Shown: positions 8,986 to 18,127 of the stretch, piece by piece
Numbering within the stretch: the first letter of the stretch is position 1
Layout: each line of letters opens with the position of its first letter
Source: Bacteroidota bacterium
Lineage (GTDB): Bacteria > Bacteroidota > Ignavibacteria > Ignavibacteriales > Ignavibacteriaceae
DNA: 64,000 nucleotides
Direction: 5' to 3'
NCBI GenBank assembly: GCA_021813585.1
Contig: JAKAJV010000117.1
Location: forward strand, 1 to 64,000
Notes under the pieces: generated by a model
Told to the model about the DNA's origin: nothing
What the model saw: only the letters and a program-made list of their open reading frames with translations
Databases searched by the model: none
Program-made: the position numbers and the translations under genes

Positions 8986-11900
8986 TTGAAATCTAAACAT
9001 AAAATAAATAGTTCCCTTTTCAGTTCGTTAAATGAGAATATTAAAAATCCTTTTTTAGTATTAGACCATAGCGGTGAAATTTTATCCATCAATAAGGAAG
9101 CCGAAACAATATTCCCTTTTAAGCCGGATACCGCCGGCATTTTCGATTTGTTTGATGAAAAATCCGGCTCCAAGCTGAATGATATTATTGAAGAAGTATT
9201 TGTAAGCAACAAACCGATAATAAAAAGCATACATCTAAAGCTGAAAGACGGCAGCGACTTAAGCACACAGGTAATTATAAATTCCTACAAGGAAGAAGAT
9301 GAGTTCTTCATCTTCTGTACCTTCCGCCCGCATGAGCATAAAATTGATTTGAAAGGAATTACAAACTATAAGGTAATATTCGGCAGCGTAAACGATTTAA
9401 TAAATAATAAAGAAATTCCTAAAATACTGGACGATATAAAATCGCTCTATCCTTTTACCTTCATCGGGAAAGAAAGGATTCTGAAGAAAGTAAATAATCT
9501 GGATGACTTATTCTGGATTAAGGATATTAACGGAATTTACATTCTGGTTAACAATAAATTTGCTTCGGGCCTCGGGCTAAAAGCATCTCAAATTGAAGGT
9601 AAGTCTACCGATTCGTTTGTGCCGTCTTACATAATTGAATTTCGTAACGCGGTTGAGAACTACATTAAAAAGTCTATCAACTGCATTGTAATAGAAGGTG
9701 CGCCGATACTCGGGCTTGCAGCCTCGGATGAATATCAAACTATTGAAATCCCGTTGGTAGATGCGGACAATAACGTAATAGCTATAATAGGCATTGGGCA
9801 AAAAGCAGACAAGCAGGCGCAAAAGACAAAGGAAGAAGACCTGTTTGATTTTTCATTTAATATATTAGTCAATTTTCCCAAGGCAGTTGCCTTTGTAGAC
9901 GGGCAAGGAATTATCAAGCAATCTAGCAGGGAATTTTGTAAATTATTTTCGGATGAATTTTCCGATTTAAGAAATTTTTATTATACTAAAGTCGTTCCTA
10001 TAAAATTATATGAAAAAATCCGGCAGTTTTTGGATTCCCCCGATGAGAAGGAGACATTTGAATTAAGCATTCAGTCGGGCGCAAAGAATAACCAGGACAA
10101 GATTATTACCCTGTCGAAAATATTCGGGAAAGAAAATACTGAAGCAGGGTTTTCGATAATAATTGAAGACAGCCTGTTGGAAGAGAACTTAGAACAATTA
10201 ATTTTAAATAGAGGAAGAATGTTTGAAATTCTTATAGAAAACAATCCCGAGCCTATATTCATCTACGATACCGAGAACCTTAGGTTTATAGAGGTTAACG
10301 AGGCAGCGCTATCCTTGTACGGTTATAGGAAAGATGAATTTTTACAAATGGATCTTACCGACCTTTATACCCCCGAGGATATTCAAACCCTCCTTGATTC
10401 ATCGAATGCCTCTGCCCGCGAAGGGAAATTCTCCGGTCCGTTTAAGCATAAGAAAAAAGACGGCTCTTATGTCTTCGTTGAAATCAGCAAGATCAATTTC
10501 AAGTTTAACGAGAAGGACGCACACTTTAATATTATAAGGGATGTTACCGAAAAGCTTGAGAACGATAAGAAGAACCAGCTGTTTAAATCAGCTTTCGATA
10601 ATACGGGCGAACTTTTATTTATTACCGACAGCACCGGTTTTATTACCTACATCAATATGCCCGTAAAAAACATACTGGGATTTTCGAAAGCCGATCTTGA
10701 AAATACGTTGTTCAGCGCGCTGGTAAAAAGCGAAGACAGGGGTACAATAAATTCATCGGTATTTCAATCTCATTTAAAAGAACCGGTTACTATAGCTACA
10801 GAAATAAAGAAACAGGACGGGGAGTATATTGAGTGCGAACTGACTGCATCTCCTGTTCTTAATTACAAACAGGAAGTAGAAACGTTTTGCATAATAGGGA
10901 AAGTTAAGGTTAAAGAAAGTGTTGAGAAAGAAGAAATAATTAAGGAGGTAATTAAGGAAGTGATTGTTGAAAAGCCTTCTACTGCCACAGGTAAACCTTC
11001 TGAGCCTGTTGATCTGAATTTATTGTCCAGTCTTTTCCATGAACTGTTAACCCCGATAAATGTGATTCTTGGCTTTGTACAGGAACTTACCGAAGGAATT
11101 GAAAACCCGACTTCCGAACAGAAAGAAGCAACGGAAATTATTAACCAGAACCGCGACAGGCTGTTGAACACTATGAATTCTGTCGTAGAATATGCCAACA
11201 TTCAAAAAAATGAAATTGAACTGAAGCCAAGGGAAGTAGGTATAACTGAAATTATAGATAAACTGCACAACGATTTTAGAGAGATAGCAGGCACCGACGA
11301 TTTTGAGTTCGCTTACGGGAAAATATCTTCGTCCCTGCGCTTTGAGACCGATAAGGCAAGATTCCAGAACTTGATGTATCAGCTTGTTAAAATTGTAACG
11401 CGGTTAAACAAAGGAAAGAAAATTTACTTTTCGGCCTACCAGATGAGTGAAGACGAATTTATTATTTCCGTTAAAGATAATTATTCTTCGGTCTCATCTT
11501 ATCTGTTTGAATACTTAAAGAGCATTTTTCAAAATTTGGATGAGGAGGTTTCGGGTGAATTCGGCGTCCCCAAGCTTACACTCCGGCTGGCCAAGTCTTT
11601 AATCAAGCTGCTTAACGGCCGGTTCGAGATATTGGATCAAAGAATAGACAAGGCAGATTACGGCTTTGTATTCCCATTAGCTTTTCATCGTAGAGAAGAA
11701 ATTATAGAAGAAGCAAAGGAGAGCCTCCGGGAAGAAGTCTTAGAGCCTGCTGACGAGGAAACAGACGAGTTGTCTGAAATTCCTCCGGTTGAAGAAAAAA
11801 TTGCCGAAGAACCTCAGCCTGAAGAAGAAAAAGAAATAGAGCTGCCTTTAGAAGAGGAAATTGAGCCTGAAAAGATTATCATTGATTTAAGCAGGGAAAA

Positions 11901-12315
11901 ACATAAAACAGTTGAAAGAACAGTGCGCAAGCTGGATATCAATAAACTAAGCTGCCTGTATATCGAGGATCAGGTAGATTCGCAGATTTTATTCAAAGTT
12001 CAAATGAAAGAACTAAAGGATATAAAATTTGCCGTAAGCTTTGAAGAAGCACTGCCTCTGCTCGATAGCTGCCACTTCGATTTTATAGTAATGGATATAA
12101 ACCTCCAGGGTGAATACAACGGCCTGGATGCGCTAAAAATCATCCATAGGATGCCTGGCTATGAAAAGATGCCGATAATTGCAGTTACAGCTTATGTACT
12201 GCCGGGAGATAAAGAAAAGTTTATTGCTACAGGCTTCCACGATTTTATTTCGAAGCCCATCTTCAAAGAGAAAATGATTGATTCGCTGGAAAAAATATTT
12301 TTAAGTACTATTTAG
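8986..12315 (+). CDS. Multi-PAS hybrid sensor histidine kinase-like protein with C-terminal receiver domain
   Basis: PAS motifs (FIEVNEAALSLYGYRKDEFLQMDLTDLYTPED), HisKA FHELLTPINVILGF, receiver YIEDQ/MDINL/VTAY/SKPI; TTG start. Confidence 0.85.
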   Translation: MKSKHKINSSLFSSLNENIKNPFLVLDHSGEILSINKEAETIFPFKPDTAGIFDLFDEKSGSKLNDIIEEVFVSNKPIIKSIHLKLKDGSDLSTQVIINSYKEEDEFFIFCTFRPHEHKIDLKGITNYKVIFGSVNDLINNKEIPKILDDIKSLYPFTFIGKERILKKVNNLDDLFWIKDINGIYILVNNKFASGLGLKASQIEGKSTDSFVPSYIIEFRNAVENYIKKSINCIVIEGAPILGLAASDEYQTIEIPLVDADNNVIAIIGIGQKADKQAQKTKEEDLFDFSFNILVNFPKAVAFVDGQGIIKQSSREFCKLFSDEFSDLRNFYYTKVVPIKLYEKIRQFLDSPDEKETFELSIQSGAKNNQDKIITLSKIFGKENTEAGFSIIIEDSLLEENLEQLILNRGRMFEILIENNPEPIFIYDTENLRFIEVNEAALSLYGYRKDEFLQMDLTDLYTPEDIQTLLDSSNASAREGKFSGPFKHKKKDGSYVFVEISKINFKFNEKDAHFNIIRDVTEKLENDKKNQLFKSAFDNTGELLFITDSTGFITYINMPVKNILGFSKADLENTLFSALVKSEDRGTINSSVFQSHLKEPVTIATEIKKQDGEYIECELTASPVLNYKQEVETFCIIGKVKVKESVEKEEIIKEVIKEVIVEKPSTATGKPSEPVDLNLLSSLFHELLTPINVILGFVQELTEGIENPTSEQKEATEIINQNRDRLLNTMNSVVEYANIQKNEIELKPREVGITEIIDKLHNDFREIAGTDDFEFAYGKISSSLRFETDKARFQNLMYQLVKIVTRLNKGKKIYFSAYQMSEDEFIISVKDNYSSVSSYLFEYLKSIFQNLDEEVSGEFGVPKLTLRLAKSLIKLLNGRFEILDQRIDKADYGFVFPLAFHRREEIIEEAKESLREEVLEPADEETDELSEIPPVEEKIAEEPQPEEEKEIELPLEEEIEPEKIIIDLSREKHKTVERTVRKLDINKLSCLYIEDQVDSQILFKVQMKELKDIKFAVSFEEALPLLDSCHFDFIVMDINLQGEYNGLDALKIIHRMPGYEKMPIIAVTAYVLPGDKEKFIATGFHDFISKPIFKEKMIDSLEKIFLSTI

Positions 12316-12495
12316 CACTTCCAGCTATTTCAAGCTTTGAAGCTTCATTAAAAATTGACCTCTCCGGTTTTAATCAAGAAGTTTGAGATGTTATAAAAAA
12401 CGGGTGGCTCCTTCGAAGAAATACATAATAAACTTCAAGAATATCTTACCGTAATAAAAAAGGTTGAAGCTATATTAATTAAAGAAGAATGAAAA

Positions 12496-12526
12496 TATTC
12501 CATTACACCATTACTTCACATTCCTT
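12496..12526. repeat. Degenerate single-arm copy of the 8-bp-periodic repeat (ATTCCATTACACCATTACTTCACATTCC)
   Basis: Same octamer grammar as the copies at 13835-13982 and 21187-21270. Confidence 0.45.
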
Positions 12527-12574
12527 AACGGAATTTCCGTAATTATAAATAGCCCAAATAATTTTTTATAACCC

Positions 12575-12602
12575 TGTAACTTTTATTCTGCTCACCTGTC
12601 TA
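12575..12602 (+). promoter_or_regulatory. Putative ECF-type promoter TGTAACTT-N16-TCTA
   Basis: ECF-like -35 (AAC core) and -10 (TCTA) with 16-nt spacing, directly upstream of an ECF sigma gene. Confidence 0.6.
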
Positions 12603-12615
12603 TTTAGATAAACGA

Positions 12616-13119
12616 ATGAATAAAATTATTCTGCAAAATAAAAAAGAAAATATTTCGCTCTCCGGACTTTACGAAAAGTATTCGGAAGATATTTTCAAGT
12701 ACTCATTCAGTATATTGAAGGATATGGAAGAGGCGAAGGATGCAGTGCAGGAAGTTTTTGTAAGGTATGCCAAAAGCGAGGATTCATTTAGAAATGATTG
12801 CAGCTATAAGTCGTGGCTTTTAATTATTACTCGCAATTACTGCTTTAACAGAATAAAAAATAAAAATTATAACAGCGAAGATATTGACGGTGATGATTTT
12901 AACGAAAGCTATAGCCCTGACTATGATATGCAGATTTCATTAAAAGAAGCACTTATGAAATTGCCGGAAGAATATAACGAGCTAATTTATTTGAAAGAGT
13001 ATGAAGGTTTCTCTTACAAAGAGATTGCAGAGATTACTAAGCTGAGTCCGGAAAATGTTAAGATAAAATTGTTCCGTGCACGGCAGGAACTTAGAAAAAT
13101 TTTGAAAGGTGATAATTAA
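12616..13119 (+). CDS. ECF-family RNA polymerase sigma factor
   Basis: Region 2 (YSFSILKDMEEAKDAVQEVFVRY...SYKSWLLIITRNYCFNRIK) and region 4 (LPEEYNELIYLKEYEGFSYKEIAEITKLSPENVKIKLFRARQELRKIL). Confidence 0.93.
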   Translation: MNKIILQNKKENISLSGLYEKYSEDIFKYSFSILKDMEEAKDAVQEVFVRYAKSEDSFRNDCSYKSWLLIITRNYCFNRIKNKNYNSEDIDGDDFNESYSPDYDMQISLKEALMKLPEEYNELIYLKEYEGFSYKEIAEITKLSPENVKIKLFRARQELRKILKGDN

Positions 13120-13120
13120 G

Positions 13121-13765
13121 ATGAAGCATTATGAATTGGAGATAAGTCAGTTTGCGGATAACGAATTGCCTGCCGGCGAGCAGAAGGAGCTTTTTGCTCA
13201 TCTGATTGATTGCGAAGAATGCAGAGGCACGCTGTCGGATTTTATGGGAATGAAAAAAGAAGCAAGGGCATTTTATGAAAATATAGATGTTGAATTAAAC
13301 CCGGCAATTGCTCTGCCTGCTAATGCTGAGCGGGGAAAAGAAAAGAAGGTTTACAAGCCGCTCTTTTATTTTGCCGCCGCCGCATCAATCGTACTGGGAT
13401 TATTGTTTCTGTTAAAGCAATCAGATATAAATCGGCTTGAATCAAGATACGACTCGCTTAAGGCAAAATATAATGAAGTGGTTTTTGCAGGAGAGAACCT
13501 CCCGCAAAAAGAATATATACATGAAGCTGCAAAAAAGGAAAACTCATTGAATGTAAAAAAGGGAATGCATGAGAGCAAGCCCACAGCTTTAAAAAATTAT
13601 CATAGTGTTAAGCAGAATAAAAAGAATACCGGGAAAGTTTCTGCTGTTAACTTAGCAGTGGTTCAAAAAAATGAAAGCCAGTATCAATTGCAAAAGTCCC
13701 GGCAAATACAGGTAGTTCAGGTAACAAAGAACGATTTTCTTACACCTCAAATTATAGGCAATTAA
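13121..13765 (+). CDS. Anti-sigma factor with zinc-finger-like N-terminus
   Basis: HLIDCEEC (HxxxCxxC) and single TM helix (LFYFAAAASIVLGLLFLL); ATG at 13121 follows the sigma stop. Confidence 0.8.
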   Translation: MKHYELEISQFADNELPAGEQKELFAHLIDCEECRGTLSDFMGMKKEARAFYENIDVELNPAIALPANAERGKEKKVYKPLFYFAAAASIVLGLLFLLKQSDINRLESRYDSLKAKYNEVVFAGENLPQKEYIHEAAKKENSLNVKKGMHESKPTALKNYHSVKQNKKNTGKVSAVNLAVVQKNESQYQLQKSRQIQVVQVTKNDFLTPQIIGN

Positions 13766-13834
13766 GTGAAGGTATTATCGAAGCAAAATATGCGCCCGCT
13801 GAAAAGTTGGAGTACCCGCCTGCCGGACGGGCAG

Positions 13835-13982
13835 GATGGAGTGATGGAATGTTGGAGTAATGGAGTGATGGAATGTTGGAGTAATGGAGTATTGGAGTAT
13901 TGGAATACCAGCCTGCAGGATGGGCATGATGAAGAAATTGAGTCGACATGTTACTCCATTACTCCACTACTCCATTACTCCT
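13835..13982. repeat. Inverted repeat of 8-bp-periodic units (GGAGTRAT/GGAATGTT; reverse arm ATTACTCC)
   Basis: Forward arm 13835-13909, reverse-complement arm 13950-13982, read directly. Confidence 0.85.
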
Positions 13983-13987
13983 TAAAA

Positions 13988-15250
13988 TTGCTTTTACGCA
14001 AAGTAAACTATTTCGTTTTTATTATCTTAATTTCTTGCAGTGCAGCGTACGCGCAATTTGATAATTACAGTCTGGATTTTAAAGCAGTTATAAAGTCAAA
14101 CGACGGAGTGCAGAAGCTTATTCTGTTTAACCGCGAAAATACTGATGATGTAATTGAAGGATACTTCCTTATAACACGAGGCAATCACAACATAGAAGGA
14201 CAAATTCAAAAAGGCGGATTTAATTTTCTAGACCCCAAAGTATTTGAATTAGGATTGGCAAGCCTTAAGCGTACCTGGGTTAAAAATAATTTTCCAATAA
14301 AAGATATTGAAACGATGACGAACGGCGTTGACGTTGAGAAAGCATATTCGTTTGAAATAACACCGGAAGTGTTGAATATCCAAAGCGACACTTTAAGCTT
14401 TTATATAAGGGGAGTCTTTTACAATCTTATAAAACAGAACGACAAGCACAGCGAATTCAATTTGAACTACGACGTAAATCTTAGCTATAAACTTTTTAAG
14501 ATTCCATTTAATCAATCTGTTCCGATGGATTTTGTTAATGAACAGTTACAAGATTACAACTGTTCTATTACGTTTACAAAGATTAAAAAGTCTGAAGAAT
14601 TTTTATCAATCAGCAGCAACCAGCCTTTGTTTAACGGGATTAAGCAGTCGGCATCGGAATCTTCCTTGCCGCCAAATGTCCGGTTTAAAATAAGTGCGGA
14701 GTATTTGAGGACAAGTGCAGACAAGAAACTCTATAGCATCGGTTTTTCACCTACAGATTATTTATTAAGAGTTCAGCAGCATCCGCTTATACCAATTGAT
14801 GCATTGGTAGATAAGCAATTTAATAACATAGCCAGTCTTCCAGTTGATGCTTACCATGCCGAACTGACTTTCCCTTTTAAGCTTTACAATAAAGAAAAGG
14901 CTGAGCTTTATAAAAATTATAAAACCGAAAAAGAAATATTCAGATCGAAGTATAATATTGTGGTAGTACCGATTGCTTTAAATGCAGACACACTTACCGC
15001 GGATGTATTTTTAACCTATTCCAAGATATCTTTGAATGATAACATCCCTAGATGGACACCGGTAAAGAAGCGTTTAAAATTAATCCAGGGTTCCCATATT
15101 GCAATTGAACTCCCAAAAGAAAATTGGAGTGCAAACTTTACCCGGGAAGGCGAAAAGTACGCAATATACGGTTACTCTGATTTCGAGAGCTACGTTAATG
15201 AATATTTATTTATTTCATTCAATTCACTTCAACAAATAAATAGGGAATAA
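13988..15250 (+). CDS. Secreted protein of unknown function
   Basis: Signal peptide LLLRKVNYFVFIILISCSAAYAQ; the listed N-terminus from 13766 reads through the repeat, so a TTG at 13988 is one possible true start. Confidence 0.6.
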   Translation: MLLRKVNYFVFIILISCSAAYAQFDNYSLDFKAVIKSNDGVQKLILFNRENTDDVIEGYFLITRGNHNIEGQIQKGGFNFLDPKVFELGLASLKRTWVKNNFPIKDIETMTNGVDVEKAYSFEITPEVLNIQSDTLSFYIRGVFYNLIKQNDKHSEFNLNYDVNLSYKLFKIPFNQSVPMDFVNEQLQDYNCSITFTKIKKSEEFLSISSNQPLFNGIKQSASESSLPPNVRFKISAEYLRTSADKKLYSIGFSPTDYLLRVQQHPLIPIDALVDKQFNNIASLPVDAYHAELTFPFKLYNKEKAELYKNYKTEKEIFRSKYNIVVVPIALNADTLTADVFLTYSKISLNDNIPRWTPVKKRLKLIQGSHIAIELPKENWSANFTREGEKYAIYGYSDFESYVNEYLFISFNSLQQINRE

Positions 15251-15252
15251 AA

Positions 15253-15798
15253 ATGAAAAAGTTATTAGTAATAATTCTCCTTGCTGCAGCAGTTATTTAT
15301 GCGCAGGAAAATAGTAAGGGAAATGTCAGCCTGATTTTTAACGGCGAAAAAATAGATTTGCCTATAAACTCAGTGTCCGTTACAAAAGGGAATCACATTA
15401 TAGTTCGTATAACTGCTGACTACCAGGATAGTACAAAAAAGCAGGATGTCCAAATTGATATAGGATTAAAAGAACTTTCCCAAAATAATCCGGAACTTTT
15501 AGAAGGAACAAGCTTTAACATTTCTACGCAAAATAGCATTGAATCTACCGGGAAAGATTTATCTATTAACTTCGGAGAATCGAGCAAAGAAGCAGCTTAT
15601 TATAAAAGCTACAAAAAGGGTGAGCAAATAATCTGGGAGGTTAACTCGGTTTCTATGAGAGTGAATGTAACCCAAATTGATTTTACAAACGGCAATTTAA
15701 TATTGAACGGTGAATTCAGCGGCACTTTCAGGTCTACATTAGCAAAAGATAAAGAAATTTCCGAAATAAAAAACGGCAAGTTTAAAATCATAATTTGA
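15253..15798 (+). CDS. Secreted protein of unknown function (paralog A)
   Basis: Signal peptide; shares FNGEKIDLP...SGTFRSTLA...EIKNGKFKIII with the next ORF. Confidence 0.7.
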   Translation: MKKLLVIILLAAAVIYAQENSKGNVSLIFNGEKIDLPINSVSVTKGNHIIVRITADYQDSTKKQDVQIDIGLKELSQNNPELLEGTSFNISTQNSIESTGKDLSINFGESSKEAAYYKSYKKGEQIIWEVNSVSMRVNVTQIDFTNGNLILNGEFSGTFRSTLAKDKEISEIKNGKFKIII

Positions 15799-15822
15799 TA
15801 TAAAAACAGATAGGCTATTAAA

Positions 15823-16386
15823 ATGAAAAAGACTTTGGTAATTTTTTTTCTTGCTGTATCTATTCTTTATGCACAGAGTGATAAAGGAAAGATAAGCTTT
15901 ACATTTAACGGTGAAAAAATAGATTTGCCGGTTACAAGCGTTCTAATTCAATATGAAAATAATATATTGGTAAGTGCACGGGGGGAGTATAACGACAGTA
16001 CCGTTCAGCAAATAATTGCTATTGAAATGGGATTTAAAAAATTATCCCCCGAAAAAAGCGCACGGTCTTTCCCTATAAAGATAGATATCAATCTGAGAAA
16101 CAATGTAAATAAAACAAGAAAATCTTTATCCGTGCAATACGATGAAAACGGACTTAGCAGCGGAGATAAAAAATTTGAAGCGGCGCATTACAGTGTCTTT
16201 AATAACGGAGAGAGAATTAGCTGGGATATAAATACTCTTCACATGACCTTTGATGTATTGAGCGTAGTTTATACCGGAAGAGAATTAAAAATAACAGGCA
16301 GCTTCAGCGGCACATTCAGCTCTACCCTGGCGCCTAAGGAACAATTTGCGGAAATAAAAGACGGCAAGTTTGAAATAATAATTTAA
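15823..16386 (+). CDS. Secreted protein of unknown function (paralog B)
   Basis: Signal peptide; tandem paralog of 15253..15798. Confidence 0.7.
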   Translation: MKKTLVIFFLAVSILYAQSDKGKISFTFNGEKIDLPVTSVLIQYENNILVSARGEYNDSTVQQIIAIEMGFKKLSPEKSARSFPIKIDINLRNNVNKTRKSLSVQYDENGLSSGDKKFEAAHYSVFNNGERISWDINTLHMTFDVLSVVYTGRELKITGSFSGTFSSTLAPKEQFAEIKDGKFEIII

Positions 16387-16402
16387 TCTATCTCTGTAAT
16401 TT

Positions 16403-18103
16403 TTATCCTAAGTTAGCCACGATCAACCCGAGCGCAAAAATTGCGATAACAAACAAGGATGCCCAGGCAAATCCCACTACGTCCTGTCTGTATCTTTTAA
16501 AAGTAAACTTTCTATGGAGCGACAGCATATCCACAAGAAGCAGGCTGTGCCCGTTCTCTTCAAGGGATTCACTGCTGTCGGTTGATGCCGGAACAGACTC
16601 ACCTTTAAAGACAATATCAATTCCTTTTTCGGCAAGCTTGTATTCTTCTCCCACCGGCGTATGAAGCAGAGCGTAAAACCGATTTAAGTTTTCTTCCGGC
16701 TCGCTCTTTGTCAACAGACTAACGACAATCATTGTTATAAAACCCACCGGCAGATAAAGAGCAATTTGGTAAGCTGTAGTCCAGCCGAAGCCGAATGAAA
16801 AATAATTACCGGAAATTAATGTACTTGCGGCTGTAGCTATCAGCGTTGCCCAAAGTCCGTAGCGGTTAGCCCTCCTCCACATAAGCGCAGCCCAAAAGCC
16901 GATCCCGAAGAATGCGGTAAAATGCCAGACGATTACCAGACCGTCTATTACACTCGGAATTATTAAAGCTATTGCTACTCCGCCGGAAATTAATATTATC
17001 GATGACAGCCGGGCGATCTTAAGCTCCTGCTTAACGCCGGAATTTTTATCAAAATATTTTCTGTAAAAATTTCTGGTAATTATTGCCGAGCCGCCAACCA
17101 TGTAATTATGAAGCACTGCAAATATAGCAGCTATCATTGCAGCTACCATTAATCCGAGCAGCCCTTGAGGCAGCAAATTCGCAGCCATTATTCCGAATAC
17201 GTCTTCTCTGTTACTGCTGGTTAATCCCGGGTAAAGCGCCGCCGCTAGCACACCCACAAAAGCCCATCCTAATGTTGCAATCCTCTTTGTGAATGTTCCG
17301 TAAGTCCAGCCCGTCCTGCAGCTCTTTTCCGATTTGCCAGCGCCGCCCAGCGCCATGTGGTGCGGCTGAACTACGATCCCTACCAGACCGTTCAGCACAA
17401 CCATGAATATGAAAAACAGCGTTGCTTCCTTAGGTGCTACAAAGCTGAACATGTACGACGGCAAATGCGCCTTGATTGCTGCTAATCCTCCTCCGGCGTG
17501 CAATGCAAAAGGAATAAGCAGGAAGGAAAGTATCAGTATAAAAAATCCCTGCACCAAATTTACGATAAGAGCAGAAGCCAGACCGCCTATTACACTGTAA
17601 GCTAGAAAAAATATCATCACGCAAATTATTATCGTTGCAGATGAAACTGCGCCGTGCGTTACCGCTTCAATTGCGGTTCCGGTCCCCTTTAAAATTAAAC
17701 CCGTATCCATGATAAAATATAAAAGAGCCATTAACGAATACGCAACTCCGTGCTTGGAGCCGTAACGCTCTTCAAAAAAATCTCCGGTGGTAACATAGCG
17801 GACTCTCCTGTAAACAGGTCCTAAAAGCCAGAAGAAGGGCGTTATAAATAAGTACATCCATTGGTACCATATTCCGCCGAGACCTATTTCATAAGAAGCG
17901 CCGGCAACTCCGATTGCCTGATCGGTATGCGTAGCTCCGCCGAAGCCGTTTGCTACCATCATTATCCGGCTGCCTTTTCTGCCGCCCATAAAATAATCGC
18001 CGGAGGTTTTTACTTTGTTTTTTGAGCGCCAGCCCAAATAAAAAATTACAGCCAAGTAAACGGCTATTACACTAAAATCTATCTCTGAAAATCCTAAAAT
18101 CAT
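16403..18103 (-). CDS. Sodium:solute symporter (SSS family)
   Basis: Multi-TM; YFMGGRKGS...NGFGGATHTDQAIGVAGASYEIGLGGIWYQW; TTGDFFEERYG. Confidence 0.87.
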   Translation of the reverse strand: MILGFSEIDFSVIAVYLAVIFYLGWRSKNKVKTSGDYFMGGRKGSRIMMVANGFGGATHTDQAIGVAGASYEIGLGGIWYQWMYLFITPFFWLLGPVYRRVRYVTTGDFFEERYGSKHGVAYSLMALLYFIMDTGLILKGTGTAIEAVTHGAVSSATIIICVMIFFLAYSVIGGLASALIVNLVQGFFILILSFLLIPFALHAGGGLAAIKAHLPSYMFSFVAPKEATLFFIFMVVLNGLVGIVVQPHHMALGGAGKSEKSCRTGWTYGTFTKRIATLGWAFVGVLAAALYPGLTSSNREDVFGIMAANLLPQGLLGLMVAAMIAAIFAVLHNYMVGGSAIITRNFYRKYFDKNSGVKQELKIARLSSIILISGGVAIALIIPSVIDGLVIVWHFTAFFGIGFWAALMWRRANRYGLWATLIATAASTLISGNYFSFGFGWTTAYQIALYLPVGFITMIVVSLLTKSEPEENLNRFYALLHTPVGEEYKLAEKGIDIVFKGESVPASTDSSESLEENGHSLLLVDMLSLHRKFTFKRYRQDVVGFAWASLFVIAIFALGLIVANLG

Positions 18104-18127
18104 ATTTGCTCTCGTTAGGTATTTGAA

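Noticed and set aside
12330-12492. Possible short coding remnant ending ...GGSFEEIHNKLQEYLTVIKKVEAILIKEE*
   Set aside because: Readable in one frame but too short and without a recognisable family to support a pseudogene call
13752-13949. 65-aa minus-strand ORF with repeated HYSNIPSLHYSN
   Set aside because: Translation of the octamer repeat, not a credible protein
13835-13982. CRISPR-like appearance of regularly spaced repeats
   Set aside because: Units are 8 bp, contiguous and inverted, with no spacers and no cas genes; no CRISPR array seen in the window
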